The notes under the pieces were generated by a model, which saw only the letters and a list, made by a program, of their open reading frames with translations, did no database searches and was not told the origin of the DNA. 7,085 nt of DNA, taken from NCBI GenBank assembly GCA_025354615.1, contig JANXMO010000584.1:1-7085 (forward strand), in the 5' to 3' direction. Of this stretch, positions 1-5,009 are shown one piece after another. The number at the start of each line of letters is the position of its first letter. Position 1 is the stretch's first letter. Both the position numbers and the translations under genes were made by a program. Origin of the DNA: Burkholderiales bacterium. GTDB taxonomy: Bacteria; Pseudomonadota; Gammaproteobacteria; Burkholderiales; Burkholderiaceae_C.

Positions 1-170
1 CTGATTTCGCCCAACTCCGCAATCGGCATTGCGCGGTCTTCGTAAATGGTTTGCATGGCATCCGTCGAGCGGCTCAAGCCGAACAAGCCCATGCTGCCAA
101 CGGCCAGCAGCACGGCTGACAACAGGCCGACCAGCAGCACCAGCCGCGTTGAGACTTTGAGGTTTTTCAT
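1..170 (-). CDS. Methyl-accepting chemotaxis protein, N-terminus (partial)
   Basis: This is the first 56 codons of a leftward gene that runs off the left edge of the window. The protein begins MKNLKVSTRLVLLVGLL. It has a short basic N-terminus (K2, K5, R9), then a hydrophobic membrane segment at about residues 10-30, then a periplasmic helix containing MQTIYEDRAMP. This is the standard start of Tar-like chemoreceptors with a four-helix-bundle sensor domain, in which the segment after the first membrane helix leads into a Y-x-DR-x-x-P-type motif. Such proteins sense ligands in the periplasm and signal through CheW/CheA to the flagellar motor. The ligand cannot be told from this fragment. The start ATG (168-170) has only a weak ribosome binding site (GAAAGA, about 7 nt upstream). 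A FliA-type promoter lies upstream, which supports the call. Confidence 0.85.
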   Translation of the reverse strand, partial: MKNLKVSTRLVLLVGLLSAVLLAVGSMGLFGLSRSTDAMQTIYEDRAMPIAELGEI

Positions 171-250
171 GGCGTGTCTTTCGTCGATCAATGAAGTTCG
201 GTGAGCGCCTGCGCCACGGCATGCCGCTCCTTTGTCACGTGTACGCCAAG

Positions 251-277
251 TTGTCGGCAAGGCCCGCTGCAGCTTGA
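251..277 (-). promoter_or_regulatory. Sigma28 (FliA) flagellar promoter for the chemoreceptor gene
   Basis: On the minus strand TCAAGCTG (277-270) is followed by exactly 11 nt and then GCCGACAA (258-251). The known sigma28 consensus is TAAAGTTT (TCAAGTTT in many proteobacteria), N11, GCCGATAA. The -10 has one mismatch, the -35 keeps its TCAAG core, and the spacing is exact. The start site would fall near 244, leaving a leader of about 75 nt before the chemoreceptor ATG. Control of chemoreceptors by FliA is well established, so the motif and the downstream gene agree. Confidence 0.65.
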
Positions 278-314
278 GCAAAGCCGCCGCCCGCGGCCGC
301 CGTGGCGTGACTTC

Positions 315-320
315 TAAAAT
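315..320 (+). promoter_or_regulatory. Possible -10 element of lysS
   Basis: TAAAAT lies 21 nt before the lysS ATG in an otherwise very GC-rich stretch and differs from TATAAT at one base. No convincing -35 is seen at 16-18 nt spacing. If it is used, the leader would be only about 15 nt, which fits the lack of a clear Shine-Dalgarno sequence before lysS. The call rests on one hexamer and is tentative. Confidence 0.3.
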
Positions 321-341
321 GCGCCGTCAACCTGGCGCACC

Positions 342-1907
342 ATGAACCCACCTGTTTCTTCCCCCGCCGCTTTGCCTGAAGCCCCTGCTGCGCCACCCGC
401 GCCCGACGACAACGCGCTGATCGTTGAACGCCGCGAAAAGTTGGCGGCTCTGCGCCTGGCGGCCCAAGCCGTCGGCAGGCCTGTTTTCCCGAACGACTTC
501 AAGCCCCAGCACCAAGCAGCCGTATTGCTGCAGCAATACGGCGCGCTCGACAACGAAGCGATCGAGCCGCAGCAACTGCAAGTGACGCTGGCCGGGCGCA
601 TGGTGCTGAAACGCGTGATGGGCAAAGCCAGCTTCTGCACGCTGCAAGACGGCTCGATGGGCGACAGCGGCGGCCGCATTCAGCTCTTTGTTGCGCGTGA
701 CGTGCTCGGCGAGGCGGCCTATGCCGAGTTCAAGCACTGGGACCTGGGCGACATCATTGGCGCCGCGGGCACCTTGTTCAAAACCAAAACCGGCGAGCTG
801 AGCGTGCGCGTGAACACGCTGCGGCTGCTGACCAAGAGCCTGCGCCCGCTGCCCGACAAATTCCACGGCCTGGCCGACCAGGAGCAGAAATACCGCCAGC
901 GCCACATTGACCTCATCACTGACCCGACTGCGCGGGCCCGCTTCATTGCGCGCAGCAAGGCGCTGGCAGCCATCCGCGAGTTCATGGGCGGCCACGGCTT
1001 CATGGAAGTCGAAACGCCGATGTTGCACCCCATTCCTGGCGGCGCCAATGCCAAGCCCTTCGTCACCCACCACAACGCGCTCGACCAGCGCATGTTCCTG
1101 CGCATTGCGCCTGAGCTTTACTTGAAGCGGCTGATCGTCGGCGGCTTCGAGCGGGTGTTCGAAATCAACCGCAGCTTTCGCAACGAAGGCATCAGCGTGC
1201 GGCACAACCCCGAATTCACGATGATGGAGTTCTATGCCGCCTACTGGAACCACCATGATTTGATGGACTACACCGAGCAGGTGCTGCGTCACGTTGCGCA
1301 CAGCGCCACCGGCTCGGCGACGCTCACCTACGGCGGGCGCCCGGTTGATTTGGCCACGCCGTTTGCCCGCCTGACGGTGCGCGACGCGCTGGTGGCCCAT
1401 GCCGGCCTGAGCGCCGCCGAAGCGGGCGACGCCCCGCGCCTGCGCGCTGCGCTGGCGGCCCAAGGCGCGCCAGCGCCCGCGCACTGGGCGCTGGCCGAGC
1501 TGCAGTTCGGCCTGTTCGAGGCCGTGGTGGAGCCGCAGCTGTGGGCGCCCACCTTCATCGTCGACTACCCGGTTGAAGTCAGCCCGCTGGCCCGCGCATC
1601 CGACACCAACCCGGCCGTCACCGAGCGCTTCGAGCTGTTCATCACCGGCCGCGAATACGCCAACGGCTTCAGCGAGCTCAACGATGCCCAAGACCAGGCC
1701 GCCCGCTTTGCCGCGCAGATGGCCAACAAGGAAGCCGGCGACGAAGAAGCCATGTACTACGACGCCGACTTCATCCGCGCCCTCGAAATCGGCATGCCGC
1801 CCACCGGCGGCTGCGGCATCGGAATCGACCGGCTGATGATGCTCATCACCGACAGCCCCAGCATCCGCGACGTGATCTTGTTCCCCTCGCTGCGCCAAGA
1901 GGCCTGA
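342..1907 (+). CDS. lysS: Lysyl-tRNA synthetase, class II
   Basis: This cytoplasmic enzyme charges tRNA-Lys with lysine using ATP and is essential for translation. The 521-residue protein is slightly longer than the roughly 505 residues of E. coli LysS because of a Pro/Ala-rich N-terminus (residues 3-22). An anticodon-binding OB fold follows at about 78-165, containing [14 protein letters not shown]. The class II catalytic core comes next. Motif 1 includes [10 protein letters not shown] (221-230) and leads into the conserved GGANAKPF. Motif 2 is [13 protein letters not shown] (271-283), followed by [11 protein letters not shown]. Motif 3 is [10 protein letters not shown] (492-501), and the C-terminus has the usual ILFPSLR. 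All key motifs are intact. The ATG at 342 is the only start giving a normal length, although no strong ribosome binding site precedes it. The gene is convergent with the manganese exporter gene to its right. A long antisense reading frame over it is a by-product of GC-rich codon use. Confidence 0.98.
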   Translation: MNPPVSSPAALPEAPAAPPAPDDNALIVERREKLAALRLAAQAVGRPVFPNDFKPQHQAAVLLQQYGALDNEAIEPQQLQVTLAGRMVLKRVMGKASFCTLQDGSMGDSGGRIQLFVARDVLGEAAYAEFKHWDLGDIIGAAGTLFKTKTGELSVRVNTLRLLTKSLRPLPDKFHGLADQEQKYRQRHIDLITDPTARARFIARSKALAAIREFMGGHGFMEVETPMLHPIPGGANAKPFVTHHNALDQRMFLRIAPELYLKRLIVGGFERVFEINRSFRNEGISVRHNPEFTMMEFYAAYWNHHDLMDYTEQVLRHVAHSATGSATLTYGGRPVDLATPFARLTVRDALVAHAGLSAAEAGDAPRLRAALAAQGAPAPAHWALAELQFGLFEAVVEPQLWAPTFIVDYPVEVSPLARASDTNPAVTERFELFITGREYANGFSELNDAQDQAARFAAQMANKEAGDEEAMYYDADFIRALEIGMPPTGGCGIGIDRLMMLITDSPSIRDVILFPSLRQEA

Positions 1908-1911
1908 ACTA

Positions 1912-1932
1912 CCACGCGCCCGGGTGCGGTGG
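1912..1932. terminator. Hairpin between convergent lysS and exporter genes
   Basis: The 43-nt gap between the two convergent genes contains CCACGCGC, a CCGG loop and GTGCGGTGG, which can form an 8-bp GC-rich stem with one bulged G. No T-run follows on either strand, so it is not a classic intrinsic terminator. Its place between convergent stop codons is the main reason to list it. Confidence 0.25.
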
Positions 1933-1950
1933 CCCGTAGCGGCCGCCGCC

Positions 1951-2535
1951 TTACAAACCCACCCCGGCGCCCGCACCCAGCAGCGTGGCCAGGCTCAGCG
2001 CCGCGAACACCGCGGCGGCCACCGAGCGCACCAGCCGCAGCGGCATGCGGGCCGACAGCCGGTGGCCGATGAGCACCGCCGGCACATCCGCCAGCAACAA
2101 GCCCAGCGTGGTGCCCAGCACCACCGTCGTCAGCTGCGCATAGTGGGCCGCCATGGCCACTGTTGCAATCTGCGTCTTGTCGCCCATTTCCGCAAAAAAG
2201 AAAGTGACCAGGGTGGCGCCGAAAACGCCAAACCGCTTGACGGCGGCCTTGTCGTCCTCTTCTTCTTCGATGCGGTCGGGGACCAGTGTCCAGACCGCCA
2301 TGCCGATGAAAGACAGGCCCAACACCCAGCGCAGCACGCCGGGGTTGACGGCCGTGGTGATCCACGCACCCAGCGCGCCTGCCAGCCCATGGTTGACGAC
2401 CGTAGCGCACAAAATGCCGCCGATGATGGGCAGCGGCTTTTTGAAACGCGCCGCCAAGAGAAACGCCAGCAACTGGGTTTTGTCGCCAATTTCTGCCAAG
2501 GCCACAACGCCCGTCGAAACGAGAAAAGCTTCCAT
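1951..2535 (-). CDS. mneA: GDT1/TMEM165 (UPF0016) family manganese exporter
   Basis: This 194-residue inner-membrane protein belongs to the GDT1/UPF0016 family of cation/H+ exchangers, whose bacterial member MneA exports Mn2+. It has the two hallmark repeats: AEIGDKTQ (residues 14-21) and AEMGDKTQ (115-122). The acidic residues E15, D18, E116 and D119 are expected to bind the ion. Six hydrophobic segments can be seen, three in each half, as expected for an internally duplicated fold. An acidic linker (EEEEDD, about 90-95) joins the halves. The ATG at 2533-2535 is placed directly before the first repeat. The nearest purine-rich sequence is a weak TGGA about 11 nt upstream. The leader holds a manganese riboswitch, which independently supports manganese as substrate. 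The VOC gene upstream is on the same strand and may be partly co-transcribed. The gene symbol is by family analogy. Confidence 0.92.
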   Translation of the reverse strand: MEAFLVSTGVVALAEIGDKTQLLAFLLAARFKKPLPIIGGILCATVVNHGLAGALGAWITTAVNPGVLRWVLGLSFIGMAVWTLVPDRIEEEEDDKAAVKRFGVFGATLVTFFFAEMGDKTQIATVAMAAHYAQLTTVVLGTTLGLLLADVPAVLIGHRLSARMPLRLVRSVAAAVFAALSLATLLGAGAGVGL

Positions 2536-2566
2536 CTTGAAAGTTCCAGGGCCGGTGCGAAAACCA

Positions 2567-2609
2567 TGACCCCATCACTTCCCCGGCCCGTGCGGAAGCA
2601 ATGAGGTCA
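2567..2609 (-). terminator. Riboswitch expression platform: terminator-like hairpin
   Basis: On the minus strand TGACCTCATTGCTTCC (2609-2594) pairs with GGAAGTGATGGGGTCA (2582-2567) over 16 consecutive pairs, including three G-U pairs, around an 11-nt loop. TGG and then TTTT (2563-2560) follow. The first arm begins inside the conserved ACCTTTGACC at the 3' end of the riboswitch aptamer. Closing aptamer helix P1 and forming this hairpin should therefore exclude each other. That fits a transcriptional 'on' switch in which Mn2+ stabilises P1 and prevents termination. The T-run is short. A competing 7-bp pairing, GGGCCGG (2589-2583) with CCGGCCC (2555-2549), would sit just upstream of the exporter's start region and could instead act on translation. 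Confidence 0.55.
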
Positions 2610-2716
2610 AAGGTCTTGCCAAGCTCAGGAACCGCTGACGCCATGGCCGTGTGGGCCAAGTGTGTTGACGTCAGCCTCTTCAAGCGAAGAGCGGCTACTC
2701 CCCCGTGACGCTTTGA
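2605..2716 (-). ncRNA. yybP-ykoY manganese riboswitch (aptamer)
   Basis: The leader of the exporter gene carries the conserved blocks of the yybP-ykoY family in order on the minus strand. These are GGGGGAGTAGC (2704-2694), a hairpin CTCTTC-GCTT-GAAGAG, GACGTCAACACACTTGG, then CCTGAGC and GGCAAGACCTTTGACC ending at 2605. GCTGACG and CGTCAGC can pair around the central part. This family binds Mn2+ and controls manganese exporters, matching the gene downstream. TCAAAG inside the end of the VOC gene can pair with CTTTGA at the 3' end to form P1, although it is set about 6 nt further out than in typical members. The 5' boundary is approximate. The stop codon TAG of the VOC gene is part of the conserved GAGTAGC. 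Confidence 0.88.
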
Positions 2717-3177
2717 TTGTCGGCGCCGCCGAATGACCGGGCGAACAGCATGGAGATGTCGGCAAACGCCTTCACTTCAACCGCGTTGCCCGACGGGTCG
2801 AGAAAGAACATCGTCGACTGCTCGCCCGGCTGCCCCTGAAACCGCGTGTACGGCTCGATGATGAATTCAAGGCCCGCCGCCTTCAACTTCGCCGCCAGCG
2901 CCTGCCACTCGGCAACCGGCAGCACGATGCCGAAGTGCCGCACCGGCACGCCATGCCCATCCACCGCATTGCGCTGCGCCAGCCCCGTTTCCTCAGGCGC
3001 CAGGTGCGCCACCAGCTGGTGCCCGTAAAAGTTGAAGTCCACCCAGTCATCGGCACTGCGGCCTTCCGGGCAGCCCAGCAGGCGGCCATAAAAGTCACGC
3101 GCCGCTGCGAGGTCATGCACGGGAAAAGCCAGGTGGAAGGGCGACAGTAACGCGGGGTTGGTGGCGGGTGCTTGCAT
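2695..3177 (-). CDS. VOC/glyoxalase-fold metal-dependent protein, possible dioxygenase
   Basis: This 160-residue cytoplasmic protein belongs to the vicinal oxygen chelate superfamily, in the small group described as predicted extradiol-type dioxygenases. Two beta-alpha-beta-beta-beta modules can be seen. The first starts at [17 protein letters not shown] (residues 14-30) and includes [15 protein letters not shown] (45-59). The second starts at RHFGIVLPV (80-88) and ends [14 protein letters not shown] (125-138). Likely metal ligands are H15, H81 and E134, the usual His/His/Glu arrangement. The substrate is unknown. I chose ATG 3175-3177 because the domain begins soon after it and GGA lies about 10 nt upstream. 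An upstream in-frame ATG at 3306 would add 43 residues with no family character. The stop codon lies inside the manganese riboswitch of the next gene, so transcription through this gene would reach the exporter gene. Confidence 0.85.
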   Translation of the reverse strand: MQAPATNPALLSPFHLAFPVHDLAAARDFYGRLLGCPEGRSADDWVDFNFYGHQLVAHLAPEETGLAQRNAVDGHGVPVRHFGIVLPVAEWQALAAKLKAAGLEFIIEPYTRFQGQPGEQSTMFFLDPSGNAVEVKAFADISMLFARSFGGADNQSVTGE

Positions 3178-3350
3178 GGTGGCGGTCCGTTCAGTAGGGG
3201 GCAAGGCGTCCAGCGCCGTGAAAGGGCGCAGGGAACAGGTGAAATGCTGGACGTTCTTTTGCAAAGGGTGATGGAGGCTGACGCCCATGCGATTGGCAGC
3301 AATCACTGCTTATCGCCCCCAGCGTTGCAATATCGAACGGAGCAAGGCAT
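3178..3350. other. Intergenic stretch, no gene recognised
   Basis: This segment lies between the VOC start and the exonuclease remnant. It must hold the promoter and ribosome binding site of the leftward VOC gene, but no convincing -35/-10 pair is visible. I see no tRNA, repeat or recognisable coding remnant here. Confidence 0.4.
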
Positions 3351-3683
3351 GAATTCAAACCCTGCACTGCGTTGGCTCAATAACTCCCAGCAAAGCTGAC
3401 CAACTTCGCCCAATGGCATCAGGCAGAAGGCGCAACGTGGGGCAGCGCCCAGCAGCTTGTCCAGGATTGCGAGCGGCACGGCATCTTGCACCCGCTCGCA
3501 GCATCAAGCATATGAACCCTCAAGCGCCGCTTCGCCAAGGCCCGCAAGATCAAGAAAGTCGGCATGGCCAGGGCCTTGCAGAGGGTGGGCCTGTCGCTCG
3601 AAGGCGCACACCACCGCGGCCTCGACGACGCGCGCAACATCGCCAAGCTGCCGCCATTTGCTACAGGGAGGAACAACATATGA
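3351..3683 (+). pseudogene. Decayed DEDDh 3'-5' exonuclease (KapD/ERI type), C-terminal part
   Basis: One frame carries the second half of a KapD-like exonuclease but is broken. From 3384 it reads LPAKLTNFAQWHQAEGATWG, then AQQLVQDCERHGILHPL. After an in-frame TGA at 3513-3515 it continues LKRRFAKARKIKKVGMARAL and QRVGLSLEGAHHRGLDDARNIAKL, to a TGA at 3681-3683. HHRGLDDA holds the catalytic H-x4-D of the DEDDh family (His codon 3612, Asp codon 3627). A further stop (TAA 3381) lies upstream, preceded by EFKPCTALAQ, which weakly resembles the family's FCTxLTGIxQ segment. Compared with my memory of the family, about five residues are missing after TWGS. The N-terminal DxE motif is not found. The product cannot be active. 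Two stops plus deletions mark this as old decay rather than a sequencing error. Confidence 0.75.
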
Positions 3684-3808
3684 GCACAAGCCGCCGTACC
3701 GCGAACGAAGCCTTTGCCACCATGACAGCAACGAATCTCCAATCGCAGCCAAGCGCCGCGGCGACAGCGACAGACCTGCAGGCCAGTCCAACTTCATCTG
3801 TTTACTAG
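3680..3808 (+). CDS. Orphan 42-residue ORF with strong ribosome binding site
   Basis: The ATG overlaps the stop of the exonuclease remnant (ATGA, 3680-3683). It is preceded by AGGGAGG with 8 nt spacing after GGAGG, one of the best ribosome binding sites in the window. The predicted peptide starts MSTSRRTANEAFATM and is rich in Ser, Thr, Ala and Gln. It has no membrane segment and no domain I recognise. The ATGA overlap suggests it was the gene after the exonuclease in an operon. With the exonuclease dead, this may be the truncated 5' end of a lost gene rather than a true small protein. It ends just before the toxin-antitoxin operator. Confidence 0.35.
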   Translation: MSTSRRTANEAFATMTATNLQSQPSAAATATDLQASPTSSVY

Positions 3809-3825
3809 CCAATGCGCAGGTTTGG

Positions 3826-3840
3826 TACGGTAATACCGTA
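3826..3840. promoter_or_regulatory. Palindromic operator of the toxin-antitoxin operon
   Basis: TACGGTA-A-TACCGTA is a perfect inverted repeat of 7-bp arms around one base, ending 22 nt before the antitoxin ATG. Ribbon-helix-helix antitoxins bind short palindromes like this over their own promoter. TGGTACGGT (3823-3831) resembles an extended -10 and overlaps the left arm, so binding would block transcription. No good -35 was found. Confidence 0.7.
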
Positions 3841-3862
3841 AGCATTGCTGACGGAGGTCACT

Positions 3863-4150
3863 ATGACTGCTGTTGTTCGTCCCGTGGCGATCAAGATTGA
3901 TGAGGACACCAAGGCTCGAGTGAAGCGCTTGGCTGAGGCGCGCCATCGCACGTCGCATTGGCTGATGCGCGAAGCGATCACCCAGTACGTTGATCGCGAA
4001 GAAAAACGTGAGGCGTTCCGCCAGGACACGCTCAAGGCGTGGGAAGAGTACCGCACCACCGGGCTGCATGCGACAGCCGAAGAGGTGGAGGCCTGGCTGG
4101 CAAGCTGGGGCACGGATAACGAGTTGCCCGCCCCAACATGCCACAAGTAA
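3863..4150 (+). CDS. Ribbon-helix-helix antitoxin (CopG/RelB-like)
   Basis: This 95-residue protein is the antitoxin of a type II toxin-antitoxin pair. The N-terminal ribbon RPVAIKID (about residues 6-13) and the two helices after it, containing TKARVKRLAEARHRTSHWLM and REAITQYVDREE, form a typical dimeric DNA-binding fold. The charged C-terminal half (TLKAWEEYRTTG, EEVEAWLASWG) is where such antitoxins wrap their toxin. I chose ATG 3863 because GGAGGT lies 4 nt upstream. The possible start at 3845 adds six residues and has no ribosome binding site. Its end overlaps the toxin start by 13 nt, which implies translational coupling. The perfect palindrome upstream is the likely autoregulatory site. 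The frame is intact, while its toxin is broken. Confidence 0.88.
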   Translation: MTAVVRPVAIKIDEDTKARVKRLAEARHRTSHWLMREAITQYVDREEKREAFRQDTLKAWEEYRTTGLHATAEEVEAWLASWGTDNELPAPTCHK

Positions 4151-4427
4151 GGTTTGCACCGGCTGCCATCCGTGATTTGGAGCGTCTGCACGAATTCCTC
4201 CAATCCAAGGATCCCATCGTCGCCAGACGTGCCGGTGAGGTCATCGTGAAAGCCGTGCAAGTGCTTGGTTGCAACCTCAGCTTGGACGAACCGTCGAAGA
4301 CATGCCCGATGAGTGCCGCGAGTGGATCATCGACTTTGGCGACAGCGGCTATGTAGCCCGATACCGCATCAATTCAGATGCTGTCACGATTCTGGCCATT
4401 CGGCATCAAAAAGAGGCAGGTTACTGA
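4138..4427 (+). pseudogene. RelE/ParE-family toxin, frameshifted
   Basis: The frame starts MPQVRFAPAAIRDLERLHEF and continues through ARRAGEVIVKAVQVLG, the N-terminal two helices of a RelE/ParE toxin. Around 4268-4275 the family sequence moves to another frame and continues QPQLGRTVEDMPDECREW, DFGDSGYVARYRI and VTILAIRHQKEAGY, ending with TGA at 4425-4427. Together the two halves make a normal toxin of about 96 residues. The span is 290 nt, so one base appears to be missing. As read, the product keeps about 44 true residues, then a wrong tail to a stop at 4354-4356. It lacks the C-terminal strands that carry the active or gyrase-poisoning residues. ParE toxins act on gyrase and RelE toxins cut mRNA on ribosomes; which this one did is not clear. 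Recent inactivation is likely because both halves are still well conserved. Confidence 0.85.
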
Positions 4428-4493
4428 CGGACCCTTGCTTTGGCAAAGCTGCAGCGCCAATGCGCGGGAGGTCGGCCGGTGGCGACATCTTCA

Positions 4494-4721
4494 TCTGAGC
4501 TTGAAGCCGCGACTCAAGTGCGGCTTCAAGCCGAAGCTGTGCCACACGCGTCGAACCGTGGTAGCGCCCAGTCCCAGGTGTTCGGCCAGCGTGCGGGTGC
4601 TCCGATGCGTGACGTTGACCGGCGCGCTGCTGCAGCCGAACCTCCACACCCTGCTCCTGGTCAAAGAACGAAGCTCCCGCCGGGTGTCGTCGTTCAGTTC
4701 AATCGTCTTGGCAACTCGCAT
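4494..4721 (-). pseudogene. IS630-family transposase relic
   Basis: The minus-strand frame begins AKTIELNDDTRRELRSLTRSR, the N-terminus of IS630-type transposases. The expected VEVRLQQRA follows only in another frame, starting near 4650. The first frame then resumes with STRTLAEHLGLGATTVRRVW and HSFGLKPHLSRGFKL, the second helix-turn-helix region before the catalytic domain. A stop (4491-4493) follows at once. The middle of the DNA-binding region and the whole DDE catalytic domain are gone, so about 75 of roughly 340 residues remain. AGAGG/GGAG before the ATG shows that this was the true 5' end of the gene. No clear terminal inverted repeat or target duplication was identified. It is a dead remnant lying between the toxin-antitoxin pair and the effector locus. 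Confidence 0.75.
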
Positions 4722-4915
4722 CGCTCCAGCCTCTTGGGCGGTTGGATATAAGTGACTACAAGATGACCGATACCGTGCCAGAACCTGGCGGCGAAGCTAC
4801 TTTTAGGCGCGGCTTTCGGTTTAGCGGTTGAGCAGCGTTTGGCTGCCGTCTTGGTGGCAGATCCGGTCGTTTTTCACTCTTATTGCCCCGGGACAGGTCG
4901 GATAGCGGCACGCTT
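4722..4915. other. Intergenic stretch upstream of the effector promoter
   Basis: This segment probably includes the old outer end of the IS630 element (from 4722 onwards) and then sequence leading up to the PIP box. I see no convincing gene. A minus-strand reading frame across 4756-5235 overlaps the effector start and has no recognisable protein character. CTGCC and GGCAG near 4845-4861 could form a 5-bp hairpin, too weak to call a terminator. Confidence 0.4.
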
Positions 4916-4940
4916 TTCGCAATTTGCTTCATTGCTTCGG
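4916..4940 (+). promoter_or_regulatory. PIP box (HrpX-type activator site)
   Basis: TTCGC (4916-4920), 15 nt, TTCGG (4936-4940) matches the plant-inducible-promoter consensus TTCGB-N15-TTCGB exactly. In Xanthomonas and in Acidovorax with a class 2 hrp cluster, the AraC-type regulator HrpX binds this site to switch on type III secretion and effector genes in the plant. The site lies 70 nt before the ATG of the first effector candidate, with a properly spaced -10 element between. Confidence 0.85.
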
Positions 4941-4971
4941 ATGCAAGCACACGGCACCACGGCTTTTTGGG

Positions 4972-4977
4972 TAACTT
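4972..4977 (+). promoter_or_regulatory. -10 element of the PIP-box promoter
   Basis: TAACTT fits the YANNNT pattern required downstream of functional PIP boxes. It begins 31 nt after the end of the box, inside the known 30-32 nt window. Transcription would begin near 4984, giving a leader of about 26 nt. A small inverted repeat, TTCAC-CCCC-GTGAA (4976-4989), overlaps its end; its meaning is unknown. Confidence 0.75.
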
Positions 4978-5009
4978 CACCCCCGTGAAATCCCAGCGTG
5001 AGGCCTTGT

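Noticed and set aside
327..1976. Very long minus-strand open frame (549 codons) opposite lysS
   Set aside because: It lies fully antisense to an intact lysS, has low-complexity composition and no domain. Such frames arise from GC-rich third positions.
1924..2604. Plus-strand frame of 226 codons opposite the exporter
   Set aside because: It is antisense to a well-supported gene and is rich in Gln/Arg/His with no family character.
1757..2683. Long minus-strand frame of 308 codons across the exporter and its leader
   Set aside because: It is in a different frame from the clear GDT1-family protein, and its residues are Gly/Arg-rich nonsense apart from the riboswitch leader.
3178..3306. N-terminal extension of the VOC protein from the ATG at 3306
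   Set aside because: The added 43 residues have no similarity to the fold, and the ATG at 3177 has a better-placed GGA and leads directly into the domain.
4845..4861. CTGCC/GGCAG hairpin as a terminator before the effector promoter
   Set aside because: The stem is only five pairs, the loop is large, and the T-run lies about 9 nt away.
4976..4989. TTCAC-CCCC-GTGAA inverted repeat as an operator
   Set aside because: The 5-bp arms are short, and a similar TTCACCGTGAA occurs by chance inside the effector's coding end (about 6480-6490).
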